DNA from: Plakobranchus ocellatus
Taxonomy: Eukaryota > Mollusca > Gastropoda > Plakobranchidae
DNA: 23,016 bases
NCBI GenBank assembly: GCA_019648995.1
Contig: BLXT01003701.1
Location: forward strand, 265,737 to 288,752
Direction: 5' to 3'
Part shown: one piece after another, positions 13,201-20,736 of the stretch
Position numbering within the stretch: position 1 is the first letter of the stretch
Layout: every line of letters starts with the position of its first letter
Notes under the pieces: generated by a model
Database searches by the model: none
What the model saw: only the letters and a program-made list of their open reading frames with translations
What the model was told of the DNA's origin: nothing
Position numbers and translations under genes: made by a program

Positions 13201-16200
13201 TGTTTGCCAAGTATACATTAATTCATTTTGCTTTTTATTGCCCTCAGATCTCTTAAGCTACTGGTTCAGGACTTTAAAGACTTGGCAGAAATCTGTCTGC
13301 TGTTATTGCACCTGGAGGTCAGAGTTCACTGCTTCTATTACCTTCTGCCAGTAGCTAAACAGGTATGATTTCAGGTCTAAGTAATCCCACTGTTGTGCCA
13401 TACAAACTAATGATAGATCCTGTATAACACTGACATAGTCACTTGTGGTTTTGCACATGTTTATTTGCCTATCCTAGCCTGCTCACTTCTTTGTAATTGA
13501 GGTTGTGCTACTGGCAGGTTAGAACCCATACCAATTACCAGAAAGTCTCAGCAATTTCAGGGCAAGTTGACTAACCACAACCAAAGTTCCCACCTTGAAA
13601 GGTACATTTTATTGATAGGAAATTAGTTCTTGTATATTTGTGTTAATGCTGGAGAGATGGAAGGTTTTAAAATCAAAGCAGCCACAACAGAATAGTCAAC
13701 AATTTTTTTCCTTTTGTCAGGAGATAATCAGTAATTATAGAATAATTTCGGTTACAATATTTCTGACCAATAGCTAATATGACAATTGATAAGAACAATT
13801 TTGAGGCGACAAGCATTGTTTTTCTAGAGCATTTTAAATCAACTTATTCTGGATGGGAAAAATATAGGATAGGAGAATGCAAAAATGTCCAAGTTTTAAA
13901 TTTTGAGCTGATGGTGAAAGGGCGAGGGAACGAACATACTGAGTTTTTAATACGAGTAGAGCAGGAAAGTGAATGGTGAACCATGACAAGGAATAATTGG
14001 TTAGGATTTGATATTCAAGAGGAAGAAACTTGATGCAACTAGAGGTGTCTTTCAAAATCAGTGCATACGATTTGCAACCTGTCCTAGTGAGTTAGATGTA
14101 GATATAATGCTTTTGAGAAAAAAGAATTTTAAAGGAGTTAAAAAAAAAAAAAAGGTTGGCATATCTCTTCTTTGAAGATTTAAAAATCCCATATATATAT
14201 CTTGGATCAGAATTATCATAAGCTTTTACAAATTAAGCCTAGTAGAAATATAAATCAACTATTTCAATGCTTTAAAATTTTCAAATTGTGACTTTTGACT
14301 CATGATGATTAGTCTTGGAGACATATAATGTTTTTGAAATTGCAATGAGGTTTATAATTTTTAGTTTTTTAGGAAATAAGATGATGCAAAAGCTTTTGCT
14401 GTAGTGTGCCCAGATGTTGAGATATAAATGTGTCAAAGCTGATACAGTTATTCAGATTTTCAAACGGATCTCAGTTACTGATCAGCTTATAGTTCCTTTG
14501 CAGGAACTTTCATGGATGCCTCATTGCCTTCGGCCGTATCTTAAATCTCATCTTTCAACAAGGACAGATTTTTCAAAAGGAACAATCTTACAGTTCTTTT
14601 CTTGTTGATTTATCGCTTAAACAAAAATAGGCTTTACAAAATCAGTTCTTTTCTTTTTACTAAAGACTAAATGGTGGATATACAGCTATATTATGCCTTG
14701 TTGCACATTTACTCTTTTGAAATGTTTCTTAAATTTGAAGAGACAACAAATTGTCTATGTAATGTCTTCTTTTGCGCTGCAAGCTTTTTAGATTTTTCAT
14801 CTTTTTAAACAAATTTTCTGAATGAATCTATCCTTAGATTGTTACTCTATCACACTTGAATATCTTGTCTACACTTTACATGTTAAAAATTATCAGTATC
14901 ATTTGCTTATTTTGCCCAGTCAAACTATGCTGGCCCAATCGATGACCTTGACCCTGACTCAAATGTCCTCAAGCTGAACAAAGATCTCAGTAGTATGGAA
15001 GAAATGATGACACAAAGTCTGCAGCCAAAGAAGTTCAAGTAAGTTTTTGTTTTGGTTCTGTTAGCTGGGGATTGTTTAGATCTAGTCTTGGACTTTCTGT
15101 TTTTTTAAAGCTCTTTTTCTTTCTTCAAATTCAAAGGTCTGTATTTACTAGGACTTTTAATTGAGACAGGCATTTGTATTATGCTGTTTCTCTTTTTTTT
15201 AATAGAAAATTTTTTTGCCTTTCTCCAAGATTTATTTTTATTATGACATATATTTGAGGTTTTTTTTTTTTGTTGTTTTCATTTTTATTTCTCTGCCAGA
15301 AGTTCCCAAGTACATATATTTTTCTCTCTTTATGAAATTACCCTAAATCACAGTTTAATTACTGAAAGCCCTTTTCTTTTTTTAGTAATGAAATTGAAGA
15401 GATCCTCACTTTGAAATTAAATTTGGAAATAGAAAAATTTGCTGCGCTGTAAAAATTTAACTGCGCATTTTTTTCATTAAATCATAATTTGTTTTGCTTT
15501 TTGAAAAGAGTAAAATGATTCTATTTTTATTTTTTCACAGATACATATTTGAGAGTTTGGGTTACTTGGTGGCATCGATATTGATAAGCAGTGTACAATT
15601 CCTGAAAAAAATTAATGAAAATGGAATCAAGAAAATGTGAGTTGGCATTTCAATCCCAAGTTTATTTTGTTTTTTTTTTTGTGAAGTGGGTTGTACCAAA
15701 TTTAAACTCTTTATGTTGAATGGTATGCAGGCCTACAGATGATTAATTTTTCACGGAAATTATTATTTCTCTTTCTTGCTCTAATTAACTATCAAGTTAA
15801 AGAGAATGCTCAAACCCTTTGTGAAGATGGAAGTGTTTCAGGAAAAATACAATCAAGGTTTTTTTTAGTATGATTTTTACTAATGTTTGTTCAACACTGA
15901 CTTCATTTTACTATTTTTTAATTCAACTCCCATTAATTTGCTGATTTGACTTTTGCTAAAATTCTAATGCATTTTTTCGTCTGAAATTTCAGGTGCAGGA
16001 ATATTTTGGCCATCCAACAAAATCTAACGAACATCACACTCACCAGAGAATCAGATCTGGACAGAGCCCGTCATTTTTATGAACTTTTATACCTAAACCC
16101 AGATGTAAGCTTTTCATGGTACAATGTACTGTCATCATAGTCTCCAGAACAGTATTCAAATATCAAATAAAAATTCTAGTGATTTACAGGCTTCTTTGAG

Positions 16201-16917
16201 TTTTCCAAAGATTGGAAATTTGGACTGTAAATTGGGTCTTTTAGAAGGCAACACCAATGAAACTTTATTCTGAAATCATTAAGTTTTTTTCTTTTGTTTG
16301 AATTTTCCCTTGCTAATTAGTCGCAAGAATAGTACTTTACTATATTATTGATTCACTCTGTGTTATCTGTTTTCAAGCAGCAAAAAGGAAAGGAAATACA
16401 TTAAAATATAAGCATCTTGGTCTTGCGACAAGAAGAGTATTTCAATTTGTTTAAGTTTGTCTAAATTTCAAACTGTATTAATTAATGTGTTAGGCAAAGT
16501 ACATTTGTTGGGCAGTGGGAGTAGCCAGTATCGCATGTAGATCAAGCTATTGGATGGTGATAATGATAATGTTTCAATCTCAATTCAAGTGACCTATGTT
16601 TAAACAAAGAGGAAGGAAAGAAAAAAGAAATAAATGTTTATACTTTAACATATGTGAATTTTGAGTTAAGTTGAGTTTTCCAACAAAATAAACAGTAGTA
16701 GTATTCATTTGCTGAAGATTTCACCACAAAGTATTTCCTTCCTCAGGATGTTTTGAATTCTGTCGCTGAGAAGGGTCCTCAATTCACCCTGAAGGAGTAC
16801 GAGCAGCTGATTGAGCTCTACCATCGCAGCTTTGCAGGGAATGCTGTCTCCGTGCAAGACGCTCGACGGCAGAGGCTCTACAGTATTATGGAGAAGGGAC
16901 AAGATGAGACCGTGTGA
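390..16917 (+). CDS. EXOC4: Exocyst complex component 4 (Sec8), C-terminal half, 12 exons, 5'-partial
   Basis: Sec8 is a subunit of the octameric exocyst, which tethers secretory vesicles to the plasma membrane before SNARE-mediated fusion. Twelve exons joined at GT-AG sites give 1,330 nt: one split-codon base, 442 codons and TGA. All phases agree. Comparison with human EXOC4 from memory shows colinearity from mid-protein to the C-terminus, with conserved blocks [67 protein letters not shown] and QQNLTNIT. This part of the family folds as CATCHR-type helical bundles. The N-terminal Sec8 domain and start codon lie left of the window. No catalytic residues are expected because this is a structural tether. 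The identity is secure. Individual splice sites are inferred from consensus, phase and homology, without transcript data. Confidence 0.96.
1092..1118 (+). other. EXOC4: Candidate 27-nt in-frame microexon of EXOC4 (unproven)
   Basis: A TG-rich tract ending TTTTGTAAAG precedes this stretch, a good branch-point-like TTGATAAC lies about 35 nt upstream, and a consensus donor CTC|GTAAGTG follows. The length is a multiple of three and the flanking exons are phase 1, so inclusion keeps the frame and would insert about nine residues reading GQEFEDWTP. Nothing equivalent is present in the human protein as I recall it. Chance occurrence in a 7.5-kb intron is quite possible. Confidence 0.25.
2870..3226. 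repeat. (CT)n microsatellite, long and degenerate
   Basis: About 355 bases of nearly pure pyrimidine on the + strand. It has a perfect TC core at 2881-2932, a CTGT tetranucleotide patch near 3110-3125, and imperfect CTTT/CTCTGT variants elsewhere. It lies inside the large EXOC4 intron. The open frames across it (serine/leucine-rich) are artefacts of the repeat. Confidence 0.97.
3745..3805. repeat. Degenerate relative of the 128-bp tandem unit
   Basis: GTGTAACTTTTGAC followed by a GGATTGACTG-CACATGTCTGG stretch resembles the part of the downstream unit that reads CTGTAACTTTTGACCC-AGGGTTAAGTTG-TACATATGACC. The similarity is visible by eye but diverged. A dispersed repeat from which the array grew would explain it. 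Confidence 0.45.
3902..3936. repeat. Short tandem duplication, 19-bp spacing, two copies
   Basis: The motif TTGTGCTAAACCACCC occurs at 3902 and again at 3921, separated by a few C/A bases. It is intronic and probably a replication-slippage product. Confidence 0.85.
4251..4645. repeat. Tandem array, three copies of about 128-130 bp
   Basis: The block TTTTTCGGTGCTAATTTGG starts at 4291, 4420 and 4548, giving spacings of 129 and 128. Copies run at about 4251-4380, 4381-4508 and 4509-4645. Copies 2 and 3 are nearly identical over most of their length. Copy 1 is slightly diverged at its start (CCCTGATAAA against CCCTAATTAA). Copy 3 has a small insertion (GCCCACAGG) after CCAGGG. TGACC/AGGTGA half-site-like words recur in each unit. 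The array lies in the large EXOC4 intron. Confidence 0.95.
4750..4776 (+). other. EXOC4: Candidate 27-nt acidic microexon of EXOC4 (unproven)
   Basis: The stretch is purine-rich and richer in G than its surroundings. It is preceded by CACCTTACCTTAAG, with a CTGAT branch-point-like motif about 40 nt upstream, and followed by the consensus donor AGC|GTGAGT. The length is divisible by three. Between the phase 1 flanks it would insert VEEEEDGHK and end in arginine before FDALR. If combined with 1092-1118, the join gives a leucine codon and a continuous acidic loop. There is no support beyond signals, phase and composition. Confidence 0.35.
8029..8102 (+). CDS. EXOC4: EXOC4 exon b
   Basis: The acceptor is ctgtAG at 8027-8028 and the donor is TTG|GTAAGA at 8103. 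The first two bases complete a glycine codon. The product is [18 protein letters not shown] followed by PRPLLL, ending in phase 0. It contains the conserved LGV-RPLL motif seen in human EXOC4. Confidence 0.95.
8103..9039 (+). other. EXOC4: EXOC4 intron carrying a SINE
   Basis: Phase 0 intron between GTAAGA and a weak-tract acceptor, tgccttcAG, at 9038-9039. The central part, about 8450-8712, is a tRNA-derived SINE. The rest (8103-8440 and 8720-9030) is AT-rich and shows nothing I can name. Confidence 0.85.
8450..8712 (-). mobile_element. tRNA-derived SINE
   Basis: Read on the minus strand, the element begins near 8712 with a tRNA-like head. The A box TGGCTCATCTGGTAGGGCAG is at 8702-8683 and the B box GGTTCAAATCC is at 8657-8647. 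Their spacing of about 55 bp is typical of RNA polymerase III type 2 promoters. A body follows with GCAATGGCAAACTACCTCA near 8550-8530, then TATGCCAAGAA, resembling a conserved SINE core. The tail end is uncertain: I saw no clear target-site duplication or poly(A), so the left border could lie anywhere from about 8400 to 8450. It is inserted antisense to EXOC4. The element is non-coding and depends on a LINE for movement. The family is not assigned. Confidence 0.85.
9040..9178 (+). CDS. EXOC4: EXOC4 exon c
   Basis: The acceptor is gccttcAG at 9038-9039, with a poor pyrimidine tract, and the donor is AGAG|GTGAGG at 9179. The frame starts [12 protein letters not shown] and continues through [15 protein letters not shown] to NSAYR, ending one base into the next codon (phase 1). 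The LMHDL--Y-DQFLNM stretch is a strong Sec8 signature and matches human EXOC4 without gaps. Confidence 0.95.
9179..10384 (+). other. EXOC4: EXOC4 intron, 1.2 kb
   Basis: Phase 1 intron from GTGAGG to ttacgctAG. It contains an AT microsatellite near its 3' end. The part 9480-9800 is a little less AT-rich and includes the word CACTAGATCTAG, common in some mollusc genomes, but no gene is recognisable. Confidence 0.85.
10150..10208. repeat. (AT)n microsatellite
   Basis: GTGTGTATATATAGATGTG leads into an uninterrupted AT run at about 10168-10208. It lies about 180 bp upstream of the exon d acceptor. Confidence 0.97.
10385..10466 (+). CDS. EXOC4: EXOC4 exon d
   Basis: The acceptor is ttacgctAG at 10383-10384 and the donor is CTCAG|GTACGT at 10467. 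AT completes an aspartate codon, then comes [20 protein letters not shown] followed by DISRFL, ending in phase 2. The WAKDDDIS motif is identical to the human protein. Confidence 0.96.
10467..10854 (+). other. EXOC4: EXOC4 intron, 388 bp
   Basis: Phase 2 intron with GTACGT donor and ttacatgcAG acceptor. It is AT-rich. TTATTAATTA-type words recur near 10585-10620. No feature is recognised. Confidence 0.85.
10855..11065 (+). CDS. EXOC4: EXOC4 exon e (largest in window)
   Basis: The acceptor is tacatgcAG at 10853-10854 and the donor is TTG|GTGGGT at 11066. A split arginine codon is followed by [16 protein letters not shown], an acidic [11 protein letters not shown] patch, and [11 protein letters not shown] through ANVHESL, ending in phase 0. 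The exon is clearly more GC-rich than the surrounding introns. The middle, where human EXOC4 has an REEEED patch, is the least conserved part. SLP-W and HESL at the two ends are conserved. Confidence 0.95.
11066..11550 (+). other. EXOC4: EXOC4 intron, 485 bp
   Basis: Phase 0 intron with a GTGGGT donor and a tttcataAG acceptor. It contains one short perfect hairpin at 11260-11278 and otherwise nothing recognisable. Confidence 0.85.
11260..11278. repeat. Short perfect inverted repeat
   Basis: GGGCTGAT and ATCAGCCC are separated by three bases, giving an 8-bp stem. It is GC-rich for this intron. The role is unknown and chance is possible. Confidence 0.6.
11551..11637 (+). CDS. EXOC4: EXOC4 exon f
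   Basis: The acceptor is tttcataAG at 11549-11550. The product starts [14 protein letters not shown] and ends QDDLPT. I chose the donor ACA|GTCAGT at 11638 because it has G at +5 and keeps phase 0. The alternative AGT|GTATTC six bases on also keeps frame and would add two residues. Joining across the intron gives HESLEW upstream, which is conserved in Sec8. Confidence 0.88.
11638..12701 (+). other. EXOC4: EXOC4 intron, 1.06 kb
   Basis: Phase 0 intron with a GTCAGT donor and a strong pyrimidine tract, ctcctttttttttccctcAG. It is AT-rich with no repeat or gene I can support. Confidence 0.85.
12702..12733 (+). CDS. EXOC4: EXOC4 exon g, 32-nt microexon
   Basis: A strong acceptor (T-rich tract plus ccctcAG) and a consensus donor CA|GTAAGT frame only 32 bases coding [10 protein letters not shown], with a split glutamine codon (phase 2). 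It matches LPPVSE in human EXOC4 and is required to keep the frame between the neighbouring exons. Confidence 0.93.
12734..13247 (+). other. EXOC4: EXOC4 intron, 514 bp
   Basis: Phase 2 intron with GTAAGT donor and tattgccctcAG acceptor. It is AT-rich with no recognisable element. Confidence 0.85.
13248..13362 (+). CDS. EXOC4: EXOC4 exon h
   Basis: The acceptor is tgccctcAG at 13246-13247 and the donor is CAG|GTATGA at 13363. After the split glutamine codon it reads [20 protein letters not shown], then [18 protein letters not shown], ending in phase 0. The [14 protein letters not shown] stretch is one of the most conserved Sec8 segments. Confidence 0.97.
13363..14919 (+). other. EXOC4: EXOC4 intron, 1.56 kb
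   Basis: Phase 0 intron with GTATGA donor and attttgcccAG acceptor. It holds a tRNA-shaped repeat candidate at 13501-13582 and an A13 run near 14140. The remainder (13600-14900) is AT-rich. The short open frames there have no recognisable domain. Confidence 0.85.
13501..13582 (-). repeat. tRNA-shaped element, probably a degenerate SINE head
   Basis: The ends GGTTGTG (13501-13507) and CACAACC (13576-13582) are exact inverted complements, giving a 7-bp acceptor-like stem over 82 bases. On the minus strand GTGGTTAGTCAACTTGCC resembles an A box, and GGGTTCTAACC resembles a B box at about the right spacing. The T arm is broken and five extra bases precede the 3' stem, so it is not a working tRNA gene. 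A short palindromic element is the alternative. Confidence 0.45.
14920..15038 (+). CDS. EXOC4: EXOC4 exon i
   Basis: The acceptor is ttttgcccAG at 14918-14919 and the donor is TTCAA|GTAAGT at 15039. It codes [20 protein letters not shown], then [19 protein letters not shown], ending in phase 2 (AA, completed to lysine by the next exon). KLNKD-S--EE and KF are shared with human EXOC4. Confidence 0.95.
15039..15540 (+). other. EXOC4: EXOC4 intron, 502 bp
   Basis: Phase 2 intron with GTAAGT donor and tttttcacAG acceptor. It is very T-rich. It contains the candidate cassette exon at 15386-15448 described separately. Confidence 0.85.
15386..15448 (+). other. EXOC4: Candidate 63-nt in-frame cassette exon of EXOC4 (unproven)
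   Basis: A strong tract, cccttttctttttttAG, precedes the stretch. Its 63 bases keep the phase 2 frame of both neighbours. Translation reads [20 protein letters not shown], then AL, an amphipathic helix-like segment. If the weak donor GCT|GTAAAA at 15449 is not used, the frame stops at once in TAA and the exon would truncate the protein. Human EXOC4 has no insertion here as I recall it. The AT-rich composition also fits plain intron. Confidence 0.25.
15541..15636 (+). CDS. EXOC4: EXOC4 exon j
   Basis: The acceptor is ttttttcacAG at 15539-15540 and the donor is AT|GTGAGT at 15637. It codes [20 protein letters not shown], then [11 protein letters not shown], with a split methionine codon (phase 2). 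YIFE-LG and GIKKM are conserved in Sec8. Confidence 0.96.
15637..15992 (+). other. EXOC4: EXOC4 intron, 356 bp
   Basis: Phase 2 intron with GTGAGT donor and ctgaaatttcAG acceptor. It is AT-rich and I see nothing else in it. Confidence 0.85.
15993..16104 (+). CDS. EXOC4: EXOC4 exon k
   Basis: The acceptor is gaaatttcAG at 15991-15992 and the donor is GAT|GTAAGC at 16105. The first base completes methionine, followed by [20 protein letters not shown] and [17 protein letters not shown], ending in phase 0. The [15 protein letters not shown] stretch is nearly identical to human EXOC4 and is the best single identifier of the gene. Confidence 0.98.
16105..16746 (+). other. EXOC4: EXOC4 last intron, 642 bp
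   Basis: Phase 0 intron with GTAAGC donor and tccttcctcAG acceptor. It is AT-rich with no repeat or gene recognised. Confidence 0.85.
16747..16917 (+). CDS. EXOC4: EXOC4 terminal coding exon with stop
   Basis: The acceptor is tccttcctcAG at 16745-16746. It codes [20 protein letters not shown], then LIELYHRS, an [15 protein letters not shown] stretch and a C-terminal DETV before TGA at 16915-16917. It aligns with the human end (EYIHALTLLHRS) but is about ten residues shorter. The human protein ends in ITTV, a class I PDZ ligand with threonine at position -2. Here -2 is glutamate, which fits the class III pattern D/E-X-hydrophobic. PDZ binding is inference. Confidence 0.96.
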   Translation, partial: DVLNSVAEKGPQFTLKEYEQLIELYHRSFAGNAVSVQDARRQRLYSIMEKGQDETV

Positions 16918-17507
16918 ATCCTAAGTCAGGTGGAGACTGCAAGACTAGGGCACTGCAGACTGTTTGATTGATGTATTAGAATGCAATTATTGATGTACCA
17001 GTGAGACTCCACAACACTGTACAGAGGGGCCAGCTAGAGACTGTGATTATGAGTCTGCATATTATATATTACAGATGCAGGCCACAATGAATTTTCTCCA
17101 ACTTTTTAAATGTGATTCCAATTGACAGAGAAAAAAAAAAAAGCCAAATTTTGATTATGAACAACATTTGAAGAATTTTTTTTTTAAAGAAAAGTGCCCA
17201 ATTTAGATTATAACTTAAATTTTGAATAGTTACATAAACAAACGAAAAAACTGCTTGTTTTCTGGACCAAAATAGTAAAAAAAAATGCAAAACATTTTCA
17301 AGTTCATTTTACATGTTCCAAGTAGGCCTATATATCTAGTGAGTCTGACATTGATTTAGATTTCAGTGTAATCTTTGATCTCTTATGTTCAGTAACCTCA
17401 GTTCACTGTAGAAAACATTGTTTATGCAATATTTTATAGGACAAGTCTTGCAGTGTTTCTTTTTTATTTAAAGCTTTTTATTTTAGACAGTTACAATTTT
17501 CTTTCAC

Positions 17508-17513
17508 AATAAA
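17508..17513 (+). terminator. EXOC4: Proximal poly(A) signal AATAAA
   Basis: First canonical hexamer after the EXOC4 stop codon, about 590 bases downstream. The following bases are only weakly GT-rich. It would give a short 3' UTR. Confidence 0.4.
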
Positions 17514-18969
17514 CTAGCCTTTGCAAGTGGAAAATTGAAACATTTAAAGCTGAGGTACAGCAAACATGAAAGAGAAACAAGTCTTGCATTAGTCAGTGTG
17601 ATATTTTTTATCTTAACACTAACAGTCGCACACAAATATTTTTATCTTGTTTTATCAAGAAGGTGGAAGGCTGTTTCATTTCTTTAAAATTAGACAAGGA
17701 GTTAATTTTGCATTCAAAAAGATGGTTCTACCTCACAAGTTCAAAGATTTGGTTTACATTCATTTATTTTGTTGCCAATTCCTTCAAAATTTCAGACTTT
17801 TAGAAGTTTAAAAGCTTTCATTGATGGTGCTAGTATTTTCTACTATAAATCATTCTGTTTCATGCAAAGGCCTGGAATGATGGCATATGTGCACCGAGTC
17901 AACTCTGAGAAAAATATGCTTTGGCATATACTGCATGATTACGCTTCAAAGTACTTAAGTATTTTTGTGTAGAAAAAGTTCTAATGAATTAGGTATCTTG
18001 ATATCTGTTTTGAGAAAACAGCATCTGAGTTTGTTTGTTTTTTTTACTTCTTTGAAGAGCTTTTTAAAGAAAAAATTAAGAAGTCCCGTATCTTGGTTCA
18101 GAATTTACAGAGCTCTGTTGTTTTCACCATTGCAGATCTTAGAGAAAATGCTTTCAGACTGTTTCACTTTCACATCAATGGCTTTAAATATTCAAAATGC
18201 AACTTCTAATTTTTTTGGATACATCCCAAGACATTAAATTTGAAAATATCTAAATCTAAATTTTGTTTTGTTTATAAAGAAAGATAGAATTTTGAATAAC
18301 ACTTCAGAAATTAAGCCGTACTAAAAAAGGTGAGGAAAAATGTAAGTTTGGTATGAAGCTAAATCTGGTGAGAGTTGAGAAGCCGCTACACATTTAAGAC
18401 ATTGCCATGATTTAATGTTTTAAATGAAAAGTCTGAATCTGAGGCATTACACTAGAAAGCTGTTATGATGCTTATGTCTATTACTGTGATATTCATTGAA
18501 TCAATGAAAATATAAATCTGTGTGGAAGGGGTTGGGCAATGTAATTTTGTAAACAGAAGTACGCAAGTTTCAGCTATTCAAGTTGTCAAGCCCAAAAACA
18601 TGTATTGTAAATTGTGATCAGTATTTTTGTTTGTGTAAACAAACTTTGATTTTTCATTATTTGTTAAATATTTCATGGTCAGGCTCTTCAGATATGCTAG
18701 TTTCTCAAGCAAATTGTAATAAAAGTGTACAGGTTAACCTCCTTTATCTTGAGACCAGTCTGATGTTAGATATTACACAATTAAGTTTTTGTTTTCCTTT
18801 TCAGTTTAATTGCTTTCTTGACTTTCCCTGTATCTCGCTATTACTTTTCACATTTTAAGTTTAGCACCATGTACACTTTTATAATTTTTTTCCAAAGATA
18901 AAAAAATCAGAGAAAAAAGAGATCTTATCAATCTTATCCTCAAGAGGAGGTGTGTTTAGTGACACTCAA

Positions 18970-19155
18970 TTTACTTGTACTGCTGCTATGACTATTAATG
19001 TTGCTATTAGTATCAATAGGAGTTCTGATATCACTACTAGTATTGCTAAAATTACAGCCTCCCTGTCGCTATTACTATTGTATTTACTACTGGCTACTAT
19101 TACAACAGTGTACTTCTCTACCAGTGCCACACTATTACCATTACAACAACTGCTG
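18970..19155. repeat. Degenerate trinucleotide (ACT/ATT-type) repeat
   Basis: ACT, ATT, ACC and GCT triplets dominate (for example ACTATTAATGTTGCTATTAG and CTATTACTATTGTATTTACT), probably a decayed microsatellite. The serine/threonine/leucine-rich open frame across it follows from the repeat and is not taken as a gene. Confidence 0.7.
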
Positions 19156-19301
19156 ATAAGTCAATTTTCTTGAGATATTGAGTAAAACTTTGGCTTATAT
19201 TTTTACATTGTTCTTTAGAACAAAGAAATGATAGCTCAGAATATTCCAGAAATTATAGTAGTAGTATTTGAAAGAAGATCGACTGGTGCCACTTTGACTT
19301 C

Positions 19302-19307
19302 AATAAA
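19302..19307 (+). terminator. EXOC4: Possible poly(A) signal AATAAA
   Basis: Canonical hexamer followed within 5-20 bases by TTGTAGTGTAGTAG, a GT-rich element suitable for cleavage factor binding. It is an intermediate 3' UTR end candidate. Confidence 0.4.
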
Positions 19308-19594
19308 TTGTAGTGTAGTAGATCTAAGCTAAAGTATAACAACTTGTATAGTTCACAAATTTATAGATCTTGCATTGGTTAATACTAATAGTAGCAATTT
19401 TGCTTATGCACTGTGCCAGGCTTTTGCCTGTGTATGGTGTAGTACTAGTAGGAGGGGTATCTAAGTGTAAAGCTATGTTTTAGTACTAATTGGATGGAGT
19501 TTAATTTTTACGCTTTCATTAATTAACAGGTGATGATTTTGATTGAGGCATGCTGTGAGCTTCAATACTAGGAATAATAAGGAAGAGTCTGCTC

Positions 19595-19600
19595 AATAAA
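19595..19600 (+). terminator. EXOC4: Possible poly(A) signal AATAAA
   Basis: Hexamer running directly into an A tract (CTCAATAAAAAAAAA). The A tract could also mislead oligo-dT priming, so cDNA ends mapped here should be treated with care. Confidence 0.3.
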
Positions 19601-19940
19601 AAAAAAGGTCATTTTTTAAGAACTGTGTTGCGATTTACTGAAAGTGTTAAATTACCTACATTTTAAAATGCTTATATCTTAGCACAGAATTATATCACTA
19701 TCATGATTTCATTTAGAAAGATTTTTTGAGTGGAATTACAGGCTATTTTGATGATGTAAAGTGTGGCATTTCACATAGAGCTTATTAATCTATTGAACTG
19801 ATCTTGATTGTGATTGTATGATAATTGTAAATCATAAATGTATATTTAAGAAAAATTATATTTTGATGTATGCATTTTGTGAAGTGCAATATTCATATAT
19901 TTAATCGTTGATATCTGAAAGTTAGTGAATTTTTTCATGC

Positions 19941-19962
19941 TTGCACATCATTTGATGTGCAA
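19941..19962. repeat. Perfect 10-bp inverted repeat (hairpin)
   Basis: TTGCACATCA (19941-19950) and TGATGTGCAA (19953-19962) are exact complements with two bases between, forming a tight stem-loop with an ATTT-type loop. It lies in the candidate 3' UTR, so it may be an RNA structure. The function is unknown. Confidence 0.75.
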
Positions 19963-20492
19963 AGTTTTTATTTCGTCAAATAGCATTTGCAGCTTTGCTG
20001 GACCAAAATGTAACTGCTCTTTCTTGGTCAAGATTGCTGATATTGATATTCTTATTTTCATATATTCATATATAAAGCAATCTGATACTATAATGATAAT
20101 GTGATACTGGAATTGACTCCTGTAGCATTCAAACCCCTTCTCCTCTCTGGACTTTTTAAATGATGGAAACACCAACCTCCCCATATCATCCAGTAATGAT
20201 AAAATTCAGTGGATCCGCAGCAACCTTGGTTTTTTTTAGCGGATTTTCTTCCTTTTCTGTGAGGAAGGTTTAAATAGTGCTAAATATTGATGTATTATTG
20301 ATCTTATTGTTTTGAGCCCATGCATTGGAAAATTTTTCTCCTTTTTGTCAATTTCATCACAATCTTGTTGATTATGAAGCTACAGATTCAGCTCTATATA
20401 TATATAGCATACGTAATGGTTAAGTCAATTTACTTGGGTTACTGTTATGTTAAACTATATCCAAGTCTGAGTGCTTTGTTGACAGAGAAAAT

Positions 20493-20498
20493 AATAAA
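20493..20498 (+). terminator. EXOC4: Possible poly(A) signal AATAAA
   Basis: Canonical hexamer in AGAGAAAATAATAAACC. Its downstream element is weaker than that of the site at 20731. Confidence 0.35.
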
Positions 20499-20730
20499 CC
20501 AGTATTGAAGCATATGCTATCAACTTTATCCGTTTCAAAAAATGTTTGTCTTGTGTGAAAGATGCATTTAATTATGTTGCAATTTGCTTGAACTGCTTAC
20601 ATTTCTATGTAACTTGGCCTTTGTCATATAAAGTACTGTGTTTATTAGAACCACCTGGTATGTTATAGAACATTCTGAAAACTCTGAAACGGAAAGGCTT
20701 TTGTACATGTTTGTATATGCTTTGATCATG

Positions 20731-20736
20731 AATAAA
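20731..20736 (+). terminator. EXOC4: Best-supported distal poly(A) signal
   Basis: AATAAA is preceded within 30 bases by two TGTA words (TTGTACATG and TTTGTATATG), the motif bound by cleavage factor Im, and followed by a T/GT-rich stretch (CATTTGTATTTCC, then TTTCCTGT). Cleavage would fall at about 20750-20765. It coincides with the end of the T-skewed region. Confidence 0.55.

Noticed and set aside
13501-13582. A functional tRNA gene
   Set aside because: The T stem does not pair and five unexplained bases separate it from the acceptor-like stem.
17769-18858. Several open frames of 67-91 residues after the EXOC4 stop
   Set aside because: Low-complexity AT-rich sequence without domains, better explained as 3' UTR or intergenic DNA.
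19417-19430. Hairpin CAGGC-TTTT-GCCTG
   Set aside because: A five-base stem is too short to distinguish from chance in a window of this size.
20213-20267. Short inverted repeats ATCCGC/GCGGAT and CTTCC/GGAAG
   Set aside because: Arms of only 5-6 bases with long or AT-rich loops, within chance expectation.
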